DNA from: an uncultured Dorea sp.
Lineage (GTDB): Bacteria > Bacillota > Clostridia > Lachnospirales > Lachnospiraceae
NCBI GenBank assembly: GCA_910579925.1
Contig: CAJTVY010000005.1
Span: 1 to 64,000, forward strand
DNA: 64,000 nucleotides
Direction of reading: 5' to 3'
This document shows positions 25,875-33,954 of the stretch, in pieces (position 1 is the first letter of the stretch; every line of letters starts with the position of its first letter). Made by a program: the position numbers and the translations under genes. Below the pieces are notes generated by a model. That model was not told the DNA's origin. It did no database searches and saw only the letters and a list, made by a program, of their open reading frames with translations.

Positions 25875-26699
25875 TCAAATCTTCCCCTGCAGATATGGAA
25901 TCTCGATGGGGTCAATGGGATCCACAGGATTCTCAATCTCCCCTTTTACCTTCCTCTTATGCCGCTTCAGAAGTTCTCCGCCCTTATTGTAAAACCAGAA
26001 AGAATAAACCAGAAGTTTATTGACCTTTCCAATCTTATCTTTCGTCGTCTTCCCGTAAATCGTACCGCCTACGCCAATCGGCGCCTTCCTGCGGATCAGT
26101 GAAATCAGTTCTGTCTCACAGGTAATCCTCTCCGGCAATTCCGTATACGCCAGTGAAACACAGTCCAGCTTATGGGCATCGCTTCCTCCGATTCCAGGCT
26201 TCTTATACTTTATGGTAAGTTTCATCGCCTCTCTGTTCGATTCCTCTGGTTCACATGCGTTAAATGCCTCAATAAAATCAAATCTCTTAATAATCTCCGG
26301 TGATTTGTAAAATTTCTTCGTTTTCGTAAAACTTAAGTATTTCTCTCCGCAGGGATGTGCAGGTCCTAAGATTCCGCCATGCCGATGTACAAAGTCAATC
26401 AGTGCGCTTACCGGCATCCCTCTCAGTTCCAGCAGACGCATCCTGACCCCTTCCGGCATGATGCAGATGATATGCCCTGCATCGCAGGTATCATATTCTA
26501 TCCCCTTCAATACTACAAAATCCTCGTGGACCTTACCCTTCATACGATATTTCCAGTGGCGGTATCCTTTGTAAGTATCATGATCTGTGATCAACATTCC
26601 TTCAAACCCATGTTCTTTCAGCTTCGTGATATATTCATCCAGACCAACTTTACTGTCGATAGAGCCCTCTTTCACATGACAATGCATATCAATCTTCAT
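25875..26699 (-). CDS. PHP-domain metal-dependent phosphoesterase
   Basis: The 274-residue protein has the PHP metal motifs MKIDMHCHVKEGS at the start, LITDHDTYKGY, LKGIEYD, GILGPAHPCGEKY and GGSDAHKLDCV. The family includes phosphatases and nucleases such as histidinol phosphatase and the nucleoside diphosphate phosphatase YciV; substrate is unknown. The last 40 residues are basic then proline-rich. GGAGG precedes the ATG and a promoter lies at 26749-26776. It is unrelated in architecture to the PHP-helicase fusion at 427. Confidence 0.8.
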   Translation of the reverse strand: MKIDMHCHVKEGSIDSKVGLDEYITKLKEHGFEGMLITDHDTYKGYRHWKYRMKGKVHEDFVVLKGIEYDTCDAGHIICIMPEGVRMRLLELRGMPVSALIDFVHRHGGILGPAHPCGEKYLSFTKTKKFYKSPEIIKRFDFIEAFNACEPEESNREAMKLTIKYKKPGIGGSDAHKLDCVSLAYTELPERITCETELISLIRRKAPIGVGGTIYGKTTKDKIGKVNKLLVYSFWFYNKGGELLKRHKRKVKGEIENPVDPIDPIEIPYLQGKI

Positions 26700-26748
26700 A
26701 CACTAAGGCCTCCTTCATTCTTATTTCGCTATTTCTAACCTATCTATT

Positions 26749-26776
26749 ATTATATCACATCTGTCTTAAATTACAA
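26749..26776 (-). promoter_or_regulatory. Promoter of the PHP-phosphoesterase gene
   Basis: On the minus strand TTGTAA (26776-26771) and TATAAT (26754-26749) are 16 nt apart. Confidence 0.6.
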
Positions 26777-26801
26777 CCAGGCCGGGCATGTATGGTTAAA
26801 A

Positions 26802-27623
26802 TTACAAATCTTCACTGATAATCGTAATATCATCATCTTCTTCGTCTTCCTCTGCACTTGCGAAGGCAGTTTTACCCTTCTTCGGGCTTTCTTCTTCTTC
26901 CTCTTCCTCCTCCAGAATTTTTCGGGCCTTTTCAACTTCGGATTCTCTGGAAACCTGGTCTTTCATACGCTTTGCATAGACTCTTTCATTCTTTCCAATT
27001 GTACGCGACTGCATCATAAACTGAATCCAGATTCCGATCAGCGCTGCCGCCGCGCTGATTCCATAACCCACAAGCAGATTCCCGCCGATCCCAAGCACGG
27101 CGGCCGCAGAAGTTCCCACAGACAATCCGCCCGATATACCCGTAACTACTACCACGATCGGCTCCGGTCTGATCATGGCCAGTATCGCCATCAGAAGCGC
27201 CGCTGCCAGACTGATTCCCAAAATAATACCCAGGGCTGTCAGTTCCCTGACACCTGGCAGAAGCAGTGATCCGCCAATCCCGAACGTATACAGAAACACT
27301 ACGAAAAATATTCCAAGCTTTCGTACTCCGCCGCACAACACGGCCGTAACGATTGTACAGATCAGTATCGTCACAGGTATCATCGTACCGGAAAAACCAA
27401 GTCCCAGAGCAGCGCCCGTACCAACGCCGCTCCCGATTACCAGCCCTGCAAGCACCGATAACACCCTCACCAGCTTCAGCCCAAACAGGCAGACCAGAAT
27501 CCCGACAATTATCATCACAATCTGTATCGCTGCCGCCATCTGCGTAATCCTTGACAGAACCACATCTGCCTGTCCGTCAGACAGCCCCGGTAAATTCATT
27601 CCTATTGTCCATGTTTGATCCAT
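26802..27623 (-). CDS. DUF4203-like polytopic membrane protein with acidic tail
   Basis: The 273-residue protein has a short extracytoplasmic lead, then about seven hydrophobic, glycine-rich helices between residues 25 and 205 (IVMIIVGILVCLFGLKLV; GIILGISLAAALLMAILAMI; LIGIWIQFMM). The cytoplasmic tail turns basic and then very acidic, with a run of eight glutamates and a second cluster EEDEEDDD. The pattern fits DUF4203-type proteins; the role is unknown. The start at 27623 follows AAGGAG; 7 extra codons upstream lack a site. Confidence 0.6.
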   Translation of the reverse strand: MDQTWTIGMNLPGLSDGQADVVLSRITQMAAAIQIVMIIVGILVCLFGLKLVRVLSVLAGLVIGSGVGTGAALGLGFSGTMIPVTILICTIVTAVLCGGVRKLGIFFVVFLYTFGIGGSLLLPGVRELTALGIILGISLAAALLMAILAMIRPEPIVVVVTGISGGLSVGTSAAAVLGIGGNLLVGYGISAAAALIGIWIQFMMQSRTIGKNERVYAKRMKDQVSRESEVEKARKILEEEEEEEESPKKGKTAFASAEEDEEDDDITIISEDL

Positions 27624-27687
27624 ATCATCCGACTCCTTTGACAATCCGTAATGTGTGCCGCTCTATTCATATCTATGTCAAAAAAAA

Positions 27688-27708
27688 CTGCCGCACACCA
27701 TGCAACAG
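27688..27708 (-). terminator. Terminator of the DUF6465 gene
   Basis: On the minus strand CTGTTGCA and TGCGGCAG pair over 8 bp (two G-U pairs) around TGGTG, followed by eight T residues. Confidence 0.8.
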
Positions 27709-27723
27709 TCTTTTCCCCCATCC

Positions 27724-28326
27724 CTATTCGTACAACGCAACTGCCCCTGTCTCCGTTTCATTTACAACATAGTATACGGCATTCTCCTCAGGCTTAATAT
27801 ATAATTCTAACGACTTTATATCCTTCTCATCTCTGCCGGTATTCGTCCATGCCTTCTTGACATTGGCAATAATGTCCGGCTCGCCGATCTGTTTTCCATG
27901 ATGTTCGACAATAGCGTTGATCTTAATCTCCTTCTTGGATGCTGTCCTTTTTACTGTTGTCTCTTTCTTTGCCGTCTCCCTCTTTGCCGTTGTCCTCTTC
28001 GCTGCAGTCTCCTTCTTCGGCGCTGTCTCTTTCTTTGTTGCTGCTCTCTTTGTTGTCGTCTCTTTCTTTGCTGTCGCTCTTGTTGATGTCTTCTTCTCAG
28101 GTGTCTTCTTCTCAGGCGCTTTCTTCTCTTCTTTCTTCTCTGCAACAGCCTCGACCGGCTTAACTGCAGTTTTCACTGGCTTCTCTGCTGGTTCTGCTTT
28201 CTCTGTTTCAGGCTTAACTGTATCTTTCTGGCCGACTGTAACCGAAGTCTCCTTCGCAGCCTCCTTCACAGCCTTCTCTACAGTTTTTGTTTTCTTAGTT
28301 TCAGATATTGCACTTCTCGTAGCCAT
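27724..28326 (-). CDS. DUF6465-family protein with histone-H1-like lysine-rich region
   Basis: The 200-residue protein has two parts. Residues 10-135 are low complexity and built from K, A, T and E, with degenerate repeats of the kind KKET-x-x-KR-x-A, like histone H1 tails and bacterial AlgP/HctB proteins that bind nucleic acid. Residues 135-200 form a compact domain (NAIVEHHGKQIGEPDIIANV and LELYIKPEENAVYYVVN) that matches what I know as DUF6465 in Lachnospiraceae. DNA or cell-envelope binding is possible but unproven. AGGAGG precedes the ATG. The reverse strand gives a long leucine/serine/phenylalanine frame, which is an artefact of the repeats. Confidence 0.7.
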   Translation of the reverse strand: MATRSAISETKKTKTVEKAVKEAAKETSVTVGQKDTVKPETEKAEPAEKPVKTAVKPVEAVAEKKEEKKAPEKKTPEKKTSTRATAKKETTTKRAATKKETAPKKETAAKRTTAKRETAKKETTVKRTASKKEIKINAIVEHHGKQIGEPDIIANVKKAWTNTGRDEKDIKSLELYIKPEENAVYYVVNETETGAVALYE

Positions 28327-28372
28327 TTTATTTCCTCCTATTTCTCCTAAGCCTCGTCACCGAGTCGTGAAT

Positions 28373-28400
28373 ATTATAACACATTCTTCCAGAAATGCAA
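28373..28400 (-). promoter_or_regulatory. Promoter of the DUF6465 gene
   Basis: On the minus strand TTGCAT (28400-28395) and TATAAT (28378-28373) are 16 nt apart, about 47 nt upstream of the ATG. Confidence 0.6.
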
Positions 28401-28436
28401 TCAGAATCGTACTCCCGTTATGTTTTCGTAAATATT

Positions 28437-29279
28437 TCACATAAGAATTTGAAGAAAAATCCCCGACGTCACAGCAATCACAAACAAAATCCCTATCACT
28501 CTTGCGCTTTCCCGCCGATCTTGGTTGACCTTGCACAATACAATGAGTCCCACTCCTGCTCCCGTGCACAATCCTGCGATCACGGAAGGGAAGGAAACGA
28601 CTCCTCCAATATATAACTGTGTCAGAATTACAGATGCCGCACAGTTTGGGATCAGCCCGATTGCGGCTGCAATCACAGGCTGAAAAATAGTGTCGCCCAG
28701 AAGAAACTCTGATAAGCGGCTGATTCCAAACGCCTCCACACAAAGATTCACTACCCCGGTAAACACAAACAGATAGACAAATATCCTTGCCGTGTGATCC
28801 AATGCCGACCAGATCATTCCCTTTTCTTCATCATGGTCTTCCCTTTCCCTGCACTGTCTTTCGCCTTCTCTTGGAACGGAAATCTTGTCTTTCAGCAGAA
28901 GATCCACCAGATATCCAAAAAACACTGCGATCACCATCTTCGCCGCCACCAGAGGACCGATGGCGGCAGCCGCCCCAGGAGTCCCCAGCATAATCAGGAT
29001 CGCTTCATCAGAGGTTGCGATAAAAACGGATAACAGCGTCCCTACCGATATAACCCCTCCTGCGTAAAGATTCGCAGCCATGACAGAAAAACCACACTGC
29101 GGGATACATCCCAGCAACGCGCCTGCCACAGGCCCCGCTTTTCCAACTTTCCGAAGTATCTTTTCCGTAAATGCGCCAGAATATCGTTCCAACGCCTCAA
29201 TAAGCACAAACGCCAGAAACAGATACGGCAGCATCTTCAGACTGTCTATACTGGTATCCGCAAGAATATCTCCTATCAT
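28437..29279 (-). CDS. ArsP_2-like putative metal or metalloid efflux permease
   Basis: The 280-residue protein has two membrane halves separated by a charged loop (about 130-155: PREGERQCREREDHDEEKG). Each half carries an equivalent cysteine signature, GCIPQCGFSVMAANLYAGG in the first and LIPNCAASVILTQLYIGG in the second, showing internal duplication. This fits the putative 10-helix heavy-metal/arsenic exporter family (PF11449, ArsP_2), sometimes annotated as manganese transporter. Substrate cannot be told from sequence. The gene follows the cytidylate-kinase-like gene by 6 nt and its ribosome site lies in that gene's end, so they are one operon. Confidence 0.75.
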   Translation of the reverse strand: MIGDILADTSIDSLKMLPYLFLAFVLIEALERYSGAFTEKILRKVGKAGPVAGALLGCIPQCGFSVMAANLYAGGVISVGTLLSVFIATSDEAILIMLGTPGAAAAIGPLVAAKMVIAVFFGYLVDLLLKDKISVPREGERQCREREDHDEEKGMIWSALDHTARIFVYLFVFTGVVNLCVEAFGISRLSEFLLGDTIFQPVIAAAIGLIPNCAASVILTQLYIGGVVSFPSVIAGLCTGAGVGLIVLCKVNQDRRESARVIGILFVIAVTSGIFLQILM

Positions 29280-29285
29280 CTACAT

Positions 29286-29906
29286 TCATTCTCCCCGATA
29301 CATCATCTCAAGCACATGGGCGGTCCCTTCAAGACCAAGCCGGCCGGCGTTCAGAAGAATCTGATGAGATAATGCACTGCCCCACTCAAGACCGGTGTGG
29401 GACTCATAATAATACTTTCGTTCACGGTCAATTCTTTTAATCTTATCTGCCGCCTTCTTCTCAGACATGTCATATCTGTCTGCAATCCTTCTGATACGAT
29501 CCTCAAGATCCGCACAGATAAAGACATCCAGACAATTTGGATCATCTTTCAGAATGTAACCGGCACACCTTCCTACAATAACGCACGGTCCTCTCTCTCT
29601 GAGTTTACGGATGATCTCAGTCTGCAGCTCATATACCTGTTCATTCAGCGGCTGGGTATATTCTTCTGACCGTATGGAATCCCGGTACTCCATCGGTGCA
29701 ATCACATATCCTGTAAGAAAACTGTTCAGCGTTGTCTCATCAACTGCTCTCGCCGTCTCCTCCCGGATATCAAGCTTCTCTGCCGCCATCCTCACCAGAT
29801 TGTTATCATAAAGCGGAATATCAAGTCTGGTTGCAAGTATATTGCCGATCTGGTGTCCTCCGCTTCCGAACTGGCGTCCAATGGTAATAATCTTATGTAC
29901 TGCCAT
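29286..29906 (-). CDS. Cytidylate-kinase-like P-loop protein
   Basis: The 206-residue protein has a P-loop variant GRQFGSGGHQIG in place of the usual GxxxxGKS/T, then VGRCAGYIL, VFICADLEDRIRR and RIDRERKYYYESHTG, the LID-like arginine-rich segment. This is the cytidylate kinase-like family (AAA_26), paralogous to Cmk but without its canonical lysine-containing loop in the same form. Members are abundant in Clostridia and mostly uncharacterised. GGGAGG precedes the ATG. A -10 TATAAT sits at 29951-29946 (minus strand) with a poor -35. Confidence 0.75.
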   Translation of the reverse strand: MAVHKIITIGRQFGSGGHQIGNILATRLDIPLYDNNLVRMAAEKLDIREETARAVDETTLNSFLTGYVIAPMEYRDSIRSEEYTQPLNEQVYELQTEIIRKLRERGPCVIVGRCAGYILKDDPNCLDVFICADLEDRIRRIADRYDMSEKKAADKIKRIDRERKYYYESHTGLEWGSALSHQILLNAGRLGLEGTAHVLEMMYRGE

Positions 29907-29991
29907 ATGTTTTCCTCCCTTCCGGTATAAAGTTTCCTTATCATCATTATACCTCAGATACGGGAAAAAATACCAGTAAAATGTAGCAATT

Positions 29992-30504
29992 CTACCTAAC
30001 TTCTATCAGAAACCCTTTGTCCTTCAACACATCTTCTATCATGTTCAGAGTTTCTTCTTTATCTGCAAGAATCTTATGATAATGGTAATTGGAGGTGATA
30101 TTTTTAAGCGGACTGGATTTGCCGCTCTGAATATCTTCTATGAACTCAGCTACCATCCTGCGGGAATCAATATTCAGTTCTGCCTCTATATGGCCGTACA
30201 CTCGATGGTTGACCATGACGTTTTTAACCATTCCCCCAAGATCAACGATGGCACAGAGTTCCTCATAAAGCTGCTCATCCGTATGCCGCACCTTGAACAC
30301 TCTGCTTACCGACTTCACCGTATTCAGAATATAGCCTCTGTTCGTGGATATGATATCATAACCCGCCGCACGCAAAAGAGCAATATCCTGCACGATCACC
30401 TGCCTGCTCACATGGTAAATGGCGGCCAGCTTCGATCCTGACAGCGGAATTCCGCTCTTTTGAACTCTCTGAATGATTTCTTCTCTTCTGTCCGAACCAG
30501 TCAT
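29992..30504 (-). CDS. niaR: NiaR-type niacin-responsive repressor (HTH plus 3H domain)
   Basis: The 170-residue protein has an N-terminal winged helix (residues 5-60: GSKLAAIYHVSRQVIVQDIALL) and a C-terminal 3H domain with the histidines in YGHIEAELN, and the SNYHYHKIL motif. NiaR (YrxA) binds nicotinic acid and represses NAD synthesis and niacin uptake genes. The start at 30504 follows GGAGG, 41 nt after the nadC stop, making it the last gene of the nadABC operon and part of an autoregulated unit with the operator at 33667-33685. Confidence 0.88.
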   Translation of the reverse strand: MTGSDRREEIIQRVQKSGIPLSGSKLAAIYHVSRQVIVQDIALLRAAGYDIISTNRGYILNTVKSVSRVFKVRHTDEQLYEELCAIVDLGGMVKNVMVNHRVYGHIEAELNIDSRRMVAEFIEDIQSGKSSPLKNITSNYHYHKILADKEETLNMIEDVLKDKGFLIEVR

Positions 30505-30545
30505 ACTGTTCCCCTCCTCCAAGGATCCTGCATTTCCAATTATCA

Positions 30546-31400
30546 TCATGCCAATGCATGAAGATTCTTTAAGGAAATATCCAGTATGGGTGCGGAATGG
30601 GTCAATGCCCCGCTGGAAATGTAATCTACCCCCAGGGATACCAGCCTTCCGATATTTTCTTTCGTCACATTCCCCGAACATTCCGTCTCGGCGCGCCCGT
30701 CGATCAGACGGATCGCTTCTCGCATCTCTTCCGTAGACATATTATCCAGCATTATGATGTCCGCTCCCGCTTCAACCGCTTCCTTTACCATATCGAGATT
30801 CTCTACCTCAACTTCAATCTTCCTTACAAAAGGCGCATATTCCTTCGCCATGCAAACTGCTTTCGCAACACTTCCCGCAGCACCGATATGATTGTCCTTC
30901 AGCAGCACGCCGTCTGACAGATTATACCTGTGATTGTATCCTCCGCCCACACGAACCGCATATTTTTCAAATATCCGCATATTCGGCGTCGTCTTTCTGG
31001 TGTCCAGAAGCTTCGTCCGGCTTCCTGCAAGAAGCGACGCAACCGAATGCGTATACGTTGCGATTCCGCTCATGCGCTGCAGATAATTCAGAGCGACCCG
31101 TTCTCCCGATAAGAGCGCCCGGATATCCCCCTTCACCTTTCCCATCATCTGGCCGTTACTGACTTTGTCTCCGTCTTTACAGTAAAATTCCACCTCCACA
31201 GTCTCATCCAGAAGCTGAAATACCCTCTCAAACACCTCAAGTCCGGCAATAATTCCGTCCTGTTTACAGATAAGGTCCACTTCTCCTGCTACGGCCTCTT
31301 TCATGACAGAATTTGTAGTTACATCCTCACTGGAAATATCCTCTTTTAGCGCCTCCAGGATTAACTGATCTGCCTGAAGGGTCATCGTAATCTTATTCAT
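30546..31400 (-). CDS. nadC: Nicotinate-nucleotide pyrophosphorylase (carboxylating)
   Basis: The 284-residue enzyme joins quinolinate with PRPP to nicotinate mononucleotide and carbon dioxide. Motifs are LNYLQRMSGIATYTHSV, LLDTRKTTPNMRIFEKYAV, GGGYNHRYNLSDGVLLKDNH and the barrel segments EVEVENLDM and ADIIMLDNMS. Length is normal. It starts 4 nt after nadB. Confidence 0.95.
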   Translation of the reverse strand: MNKITMTLQADQLILEALKEDISSEDVTTNSVMKEAVAGEVDLICKQDGIIAGLEVFERVFQLLDETVEVEFYCKDGDKVSNGQMMGKVKGDIRALLSGERVALNYLQRMSGIATYTHSVASLLAGSRTKLLDTRKTTPNMRIFEKYAVRVGGGYNHRYNLSDGVLLKDNHIGAAGSVAKAVCMAKEYAPFVRKIEVEVENLDMVKEAVEAGADIIMLDNMSTEEMREAIRLIDGRAETECSGNVTKENIGRLVSLGVDYISSGALTHSAPILDISLKNLHALA

Positions 31401-31404
31401 ATCC

Positions 31405-32649
31405 TTATTGTTCTCCTTTCATATTATCTCTGTCAGAAATAATTTTCTGTGCAGCACGCCTTGCAAATACCAGGCTTTCCAACAACGAATTACTAGCCAG
31501 ACGATTGGCGCCATGGACACCGTTACAACTGGTCTCTCCCACGGCGTACAGACTGGCCATGGACGTGCGGCTGTCCGAATCCACCCAGATCCCGCCCATG
31601 AAATAATGCTGTGCCGGAACCACCGGTATCCATTCTTTCAGCACATCGTATCCTTCTTCCAGACAATGCTGATAGATATTAGGAAAATGCTTCAGAATCT
31701 TCTCTCTTGGAATCGGCTCTAAAGAAAGCCACACATGATCTGTACCCTCTTCCTCCATCTGTCTATGGATCGCTTTCGTAACCACATCCCTTGGAAGCAG
31801 TTCATCTACAAACCTTTCTTTTTTCTCATTATATAATACTGCGCCTTCTCCCCGCACAGATTCTGAAATCAGGAATCTACGTCCTGGTTTTTTCGAATAA
31901 AGCGTCGTAGGATGTATCTGCACATAATCCAGATTCTCCAGGCGTATCCCATGATTCTTCGCTATCTCTACCCCGTCTCCCGTCAAATGCGGATAATTCG
32001 TGGAATGCTGGTATTTTCCTCCGATCCCGCCGGTTGCCAGGATCGTATTTTCTGCATAGATCCGGTATTGCTTTCTGACGCATTCTTTCTTAGCAGCGTT
32101 TCTCAAATCTTTTTCATCGACATCCTGCCAGACGTCCCGTACATCCTCTGCCAGAATTCCCGTACATACACCGTCTTCTTCAATAATATCCGTCATCGAG
32201 ACATATTCGTAGAACGCTACGTTAGGAAGTTCTCTCACCCGCTCCAGCAAGGTACTGGTAATCTCTTTCCCGGTAATATCCTCATGAAACAGAATCCGCG
32301 GCCTCGAGTGCGCTCCTTCCCTGGTATAAGTAAATTCTCCGTTCTCCTTCTCAAAACGGACTCCGTATTCCACCAGATCCTCTATGACTGTTCTGGATCC
32401 CCGGATCATAATATCCACCGATTCCTTCCGATTCTCATAATGCCCCGCCCGCATGGTGTCCTCAAAATAACCGTCATAGTCGTCCTCATCTCTCTGTACA
32501 CAGATCCCTCCCTGGGCAAGGAACGAATCGCTGCTTTCGGCATCTGATTTCGTAATCATGACAATCTTCAAATCTCTCGGAAGCTTCAGAGCGCTATAAA
32601 GGCCCGCCACCCCGCATCCTACTATTACAACATCTGTATGTATCTCCAT
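31405..32649 (-). CDS. nadB: L-aspartate oxidase, short form
   Basis: The 414-residue flavoprotein oxidises aspartate to iminoaspartate for quinolinate synthesis. It has the FAD-binding VIVGCGVAGLYSALKLP, SSDSFLAQGGICV, the active-site region HSRPRILFHEDITGKEI, TILATGGIGGKYQHSTNYP, and GANRLASNSLLESLVF. Full-length NadB is near 530 residues; this one stops after the FAD/capping domains and lacks the C-terminal helical domain. Short forms occur in Clostridia, so I read it as functional rather than truncated. It sits 60 nt behind nadA. Confidence 0.92.
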   Translation of the reverse strand: MEIHTDVVIVGCGVAGLYSALKLPRDLKIVMITKSDAESSDSFLAQGGICVQRDEDDYDGYFEDTMRAGHYENRKESVDIMIRGSRTVIEDLVEYGVRFEKENGEFTYTREGAHSRPRILFHEDITGKEITSTLLERVRELPNVAFYEYVSMTDIIEEDGVCTGILAEDVRDVWQDVDEKDLRNAAKKECVRKQYRIYAENTILATGGIGGKYQHSTNYPHLTGDGVEIAKNHGIRLENLDYVQIHPTTLYSKKPGRRFLISESVRGEGAVLYNEKKERFVDELLPRDVVTKAIHRQMEEEGTDHVWLSLEPIPREKILKHFPNIYQHCLEEGYDVLKEWIPVVPAQHYFMGGIWVDSDSRTSMASLYAVGETSCNGVHGANRLASNSLLESLVFARRAAQKIISDRDNMKGEQ

Positions 32650-32709
32650 TATCTTTTATCCTCCGCTGGGGAACCGCCGCAGACCGGCATTTCAACTATT
32701 TACAGATCC

Positions 32710-33615
32710 CTACCGTGCAAGTTCCAGCATTCTCTGAAGCGGTCTTACTGATTCTGCACGGAGTTCCTCTGTTACCTGGATTTCATTTTCACCATTTTTC
32801 AGTACATCCCTTATCTTCTCAAGGGTAACTTTCTTCATGTCATGACAGACAGGCTTTGTTGCCGTAAAATAGAACTTCTTCCCAGGATTCTGCTTTTCAA
32901 GTTCAGATCGTACGCCGGTTTCCGTACATATGATAAATTCCATACACTCACTCTTTCCTGCATACGCAATAATTCCCGATGTGCTGCCAATATAATCCGA
33001 CATCTCCCTCACTGCCTGGGGACATTCCGGATGGGTCAGGATCTTTGCCTGCGGATGCAGTTCCTTTTCTTTAAGAATCTCCTGTACCTGTATCTCCTCG
33101 TGAACCGGACAGTAGCCTTGATTATATACAAAATGCTTCTCCGGCACCTGCTCTGCTACAAAATGCGCCAGATTCCTGTCCGGTATGAAGAAAATGTTCT
33201 GGTTCGGCAGCGCTTTCACAATCTTTACTGCATTTGCAGATGTGACGCAGACATCCGAATGCCTCTTTAGTTCGGCTGTGGAATTGATATAGCAGACTAC
33301 CGCCAGATCTTCATACTCATTTCGCATCCGCCGGATCGTTTCTTCATCTGCCATATGAGCCATAGCACAATCCGCCGTCGTGTCCGGCATTAGGACGGTC
33401 TTGCCCGGATTCAGTATTTTGGCGCTCTCTCCCATGAAAGAAACTCCGCAAAAGACAATCGTCTGCTCTTTTAAATCTACCGCCGCCTTGCTAAGATAGT
33501 AGGAATCTCCAATATAATCTGCAATCTCCTGGATCTCAGAATTTACATAATAGTGCGCCAGAATTACCGCATTTTTCTCCTTCTTCAACTCCTGGATTTC
33601 TTCTGTAATATTCAT
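32710..33615 (-). CDS. nadA: Quinolinate synthase
   Basis: The 301-residue Fe-S enzyme condenses iminoaspartate with dihydroxyacetone phosphate. It shows AVILAHYYVNSEIQEIADYIGDS, VFCGVSFMGESAKIL, PDTTADCAMAHMA, CYINSTAELKRHSDVCVTSANA, and LTHPECPQAV. The three 4Fe-4S cysteines would be those in DCAMAHM, HPECP and TKPVCHDMKK. The start at 33615 (MNITEEIQ) follows AAGGAG; an upstream in-frame start at 33639 lies before that site. Its promoter overlaps a NiaR operator. Confidence 0.95.
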   Translation of the reverse strand: MNITEEIQELKKEKNAVILAHYYVNSEIQEIADYIGDSYYLSKAAVDLKEQTIVFCGVSFMGESAKILNPGKTVLMPDTTADCAMAHMADEETIRRMRNEYEDLAVVCYINSTAELKRHSDVCVTSANAVKIVKALPNQNIFFIPDRNLAHFVAEQVPEKHFVYNQGYCPVHEEIQVQEILKEKELHPQAKILTHPECPQAVREMSDYIGSTSGIIAYAGKSECMEFIICTETGVRSELEKQNPGKKFYFTATKPVCHDMKKVTLEKIRDVLKNGENEIQVTEELRAESVRPLQRMLELAR

Positions 33616-33648
33616 GAGTGTTCGTCTCCTTTTTTTCAAACTTGTACT

Positions 33649-33677
33649 ATTATATCATTGTATGGTACATATGACAA
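33649..33677 (-). promoter_or_regulatory. nadABC-niaR promoter
   Basis: On the minus strand TTGTCA (33677-33672) and TATAAT (33654-33649) are 17 nt apart, and the -35 lies inside the NiaR operator. Confidence 0.7.
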
Positions 33678-33685
33678 GACATATG
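33667..33685. promoter_or_regulatory. NiaR operator
   Basis: ACATATGACAAGACATATG; its complement CATATGTCTTGTCATATGT is close to the NiaR pattern I recall (CANNTGTCTTGACANNTGT). It covers the nadA -35 box. The niaR gene ends the operon it would control. Confidence 0.7.
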
Positions 33686-33688
33686 AAT

Positions 33689-33943
33689 TTACAAAAACAA
33701 GTTTACATCTTCCTGAAATTCTCTCTTTTTCATGCATAAGTCATTCAGAAGGCCCTGCTGTTCCTCAAGAAGCCCCAGAATCTCCCAGTCGGCATCCGGG
33801 CAATTTTCATACATAAATTCAAGCCTTTGGTAATATTCATTGATCTCCATGTCCTCCTCTTCCTCTCTGCTGCGAATCTGCTTATTCATTTGTCTTAATT
33901 TTTCCGCCTTTTGGGAGATTATCTTCCTATCAATTCCAACCAT
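33689..33943 (-). CDS. Small helical protein at the end of the type VII operon
   Basis: The 84-residue protein is highly charged and almost all helix, with one likely turn near residue 47 (ENCPDADWE), giving a helical hairpin: SQKAEKLRQMNKQIRSREEE, then WEILGLLEEQQGLLNDLCMK. It carries no membrane helix. Size, shape and context resemble DUF3958-type proteins that accompany LXG effectors as a second targeting partner; I cannot confirm that from sequence. GGAG lies 7 nt before the ATG. The stop is only 4 nt from the NiaR operator. Confidence 0.55.
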   Translation of the reverse strand: MVGIDRKIISQKAEKLRQMNKQIRSREEEEDMEINEYYQRLEFMYENCPDADWEILGLLEEQQGLLNDLCMKKREFQEDVNLFL

Positions 33944-33954
33944 CAAATTCTCCT

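Noticed and set aside
27676..27681. TTGACA on the minus strand as a -35 for the DUF4203-like gene
   Set aside because: No -10 lies at 16-18 nt and the sequence is part of the T-tract of the preceding terminator.
27917..28444. Plus-strand frame of 175 codons rich in S, F, V and A
   Set aside because: It is the mirror of the lysine/alanine-rich repeats of the DUF6465 gene and lacks a ribosome site.
31912..32547. Plus-strand frame of 211 codons opposite nadB
   Set aside because: Antisense shadow of nadB; unusual composition and no start signals.
31405..32649. nadB as a truncated pseudogene
   Set aside because: The missing C-terminal helical domain is also absent from other clostridial NadB proteins, and the catalytic region is intact inside an operon with nadA and nadC.
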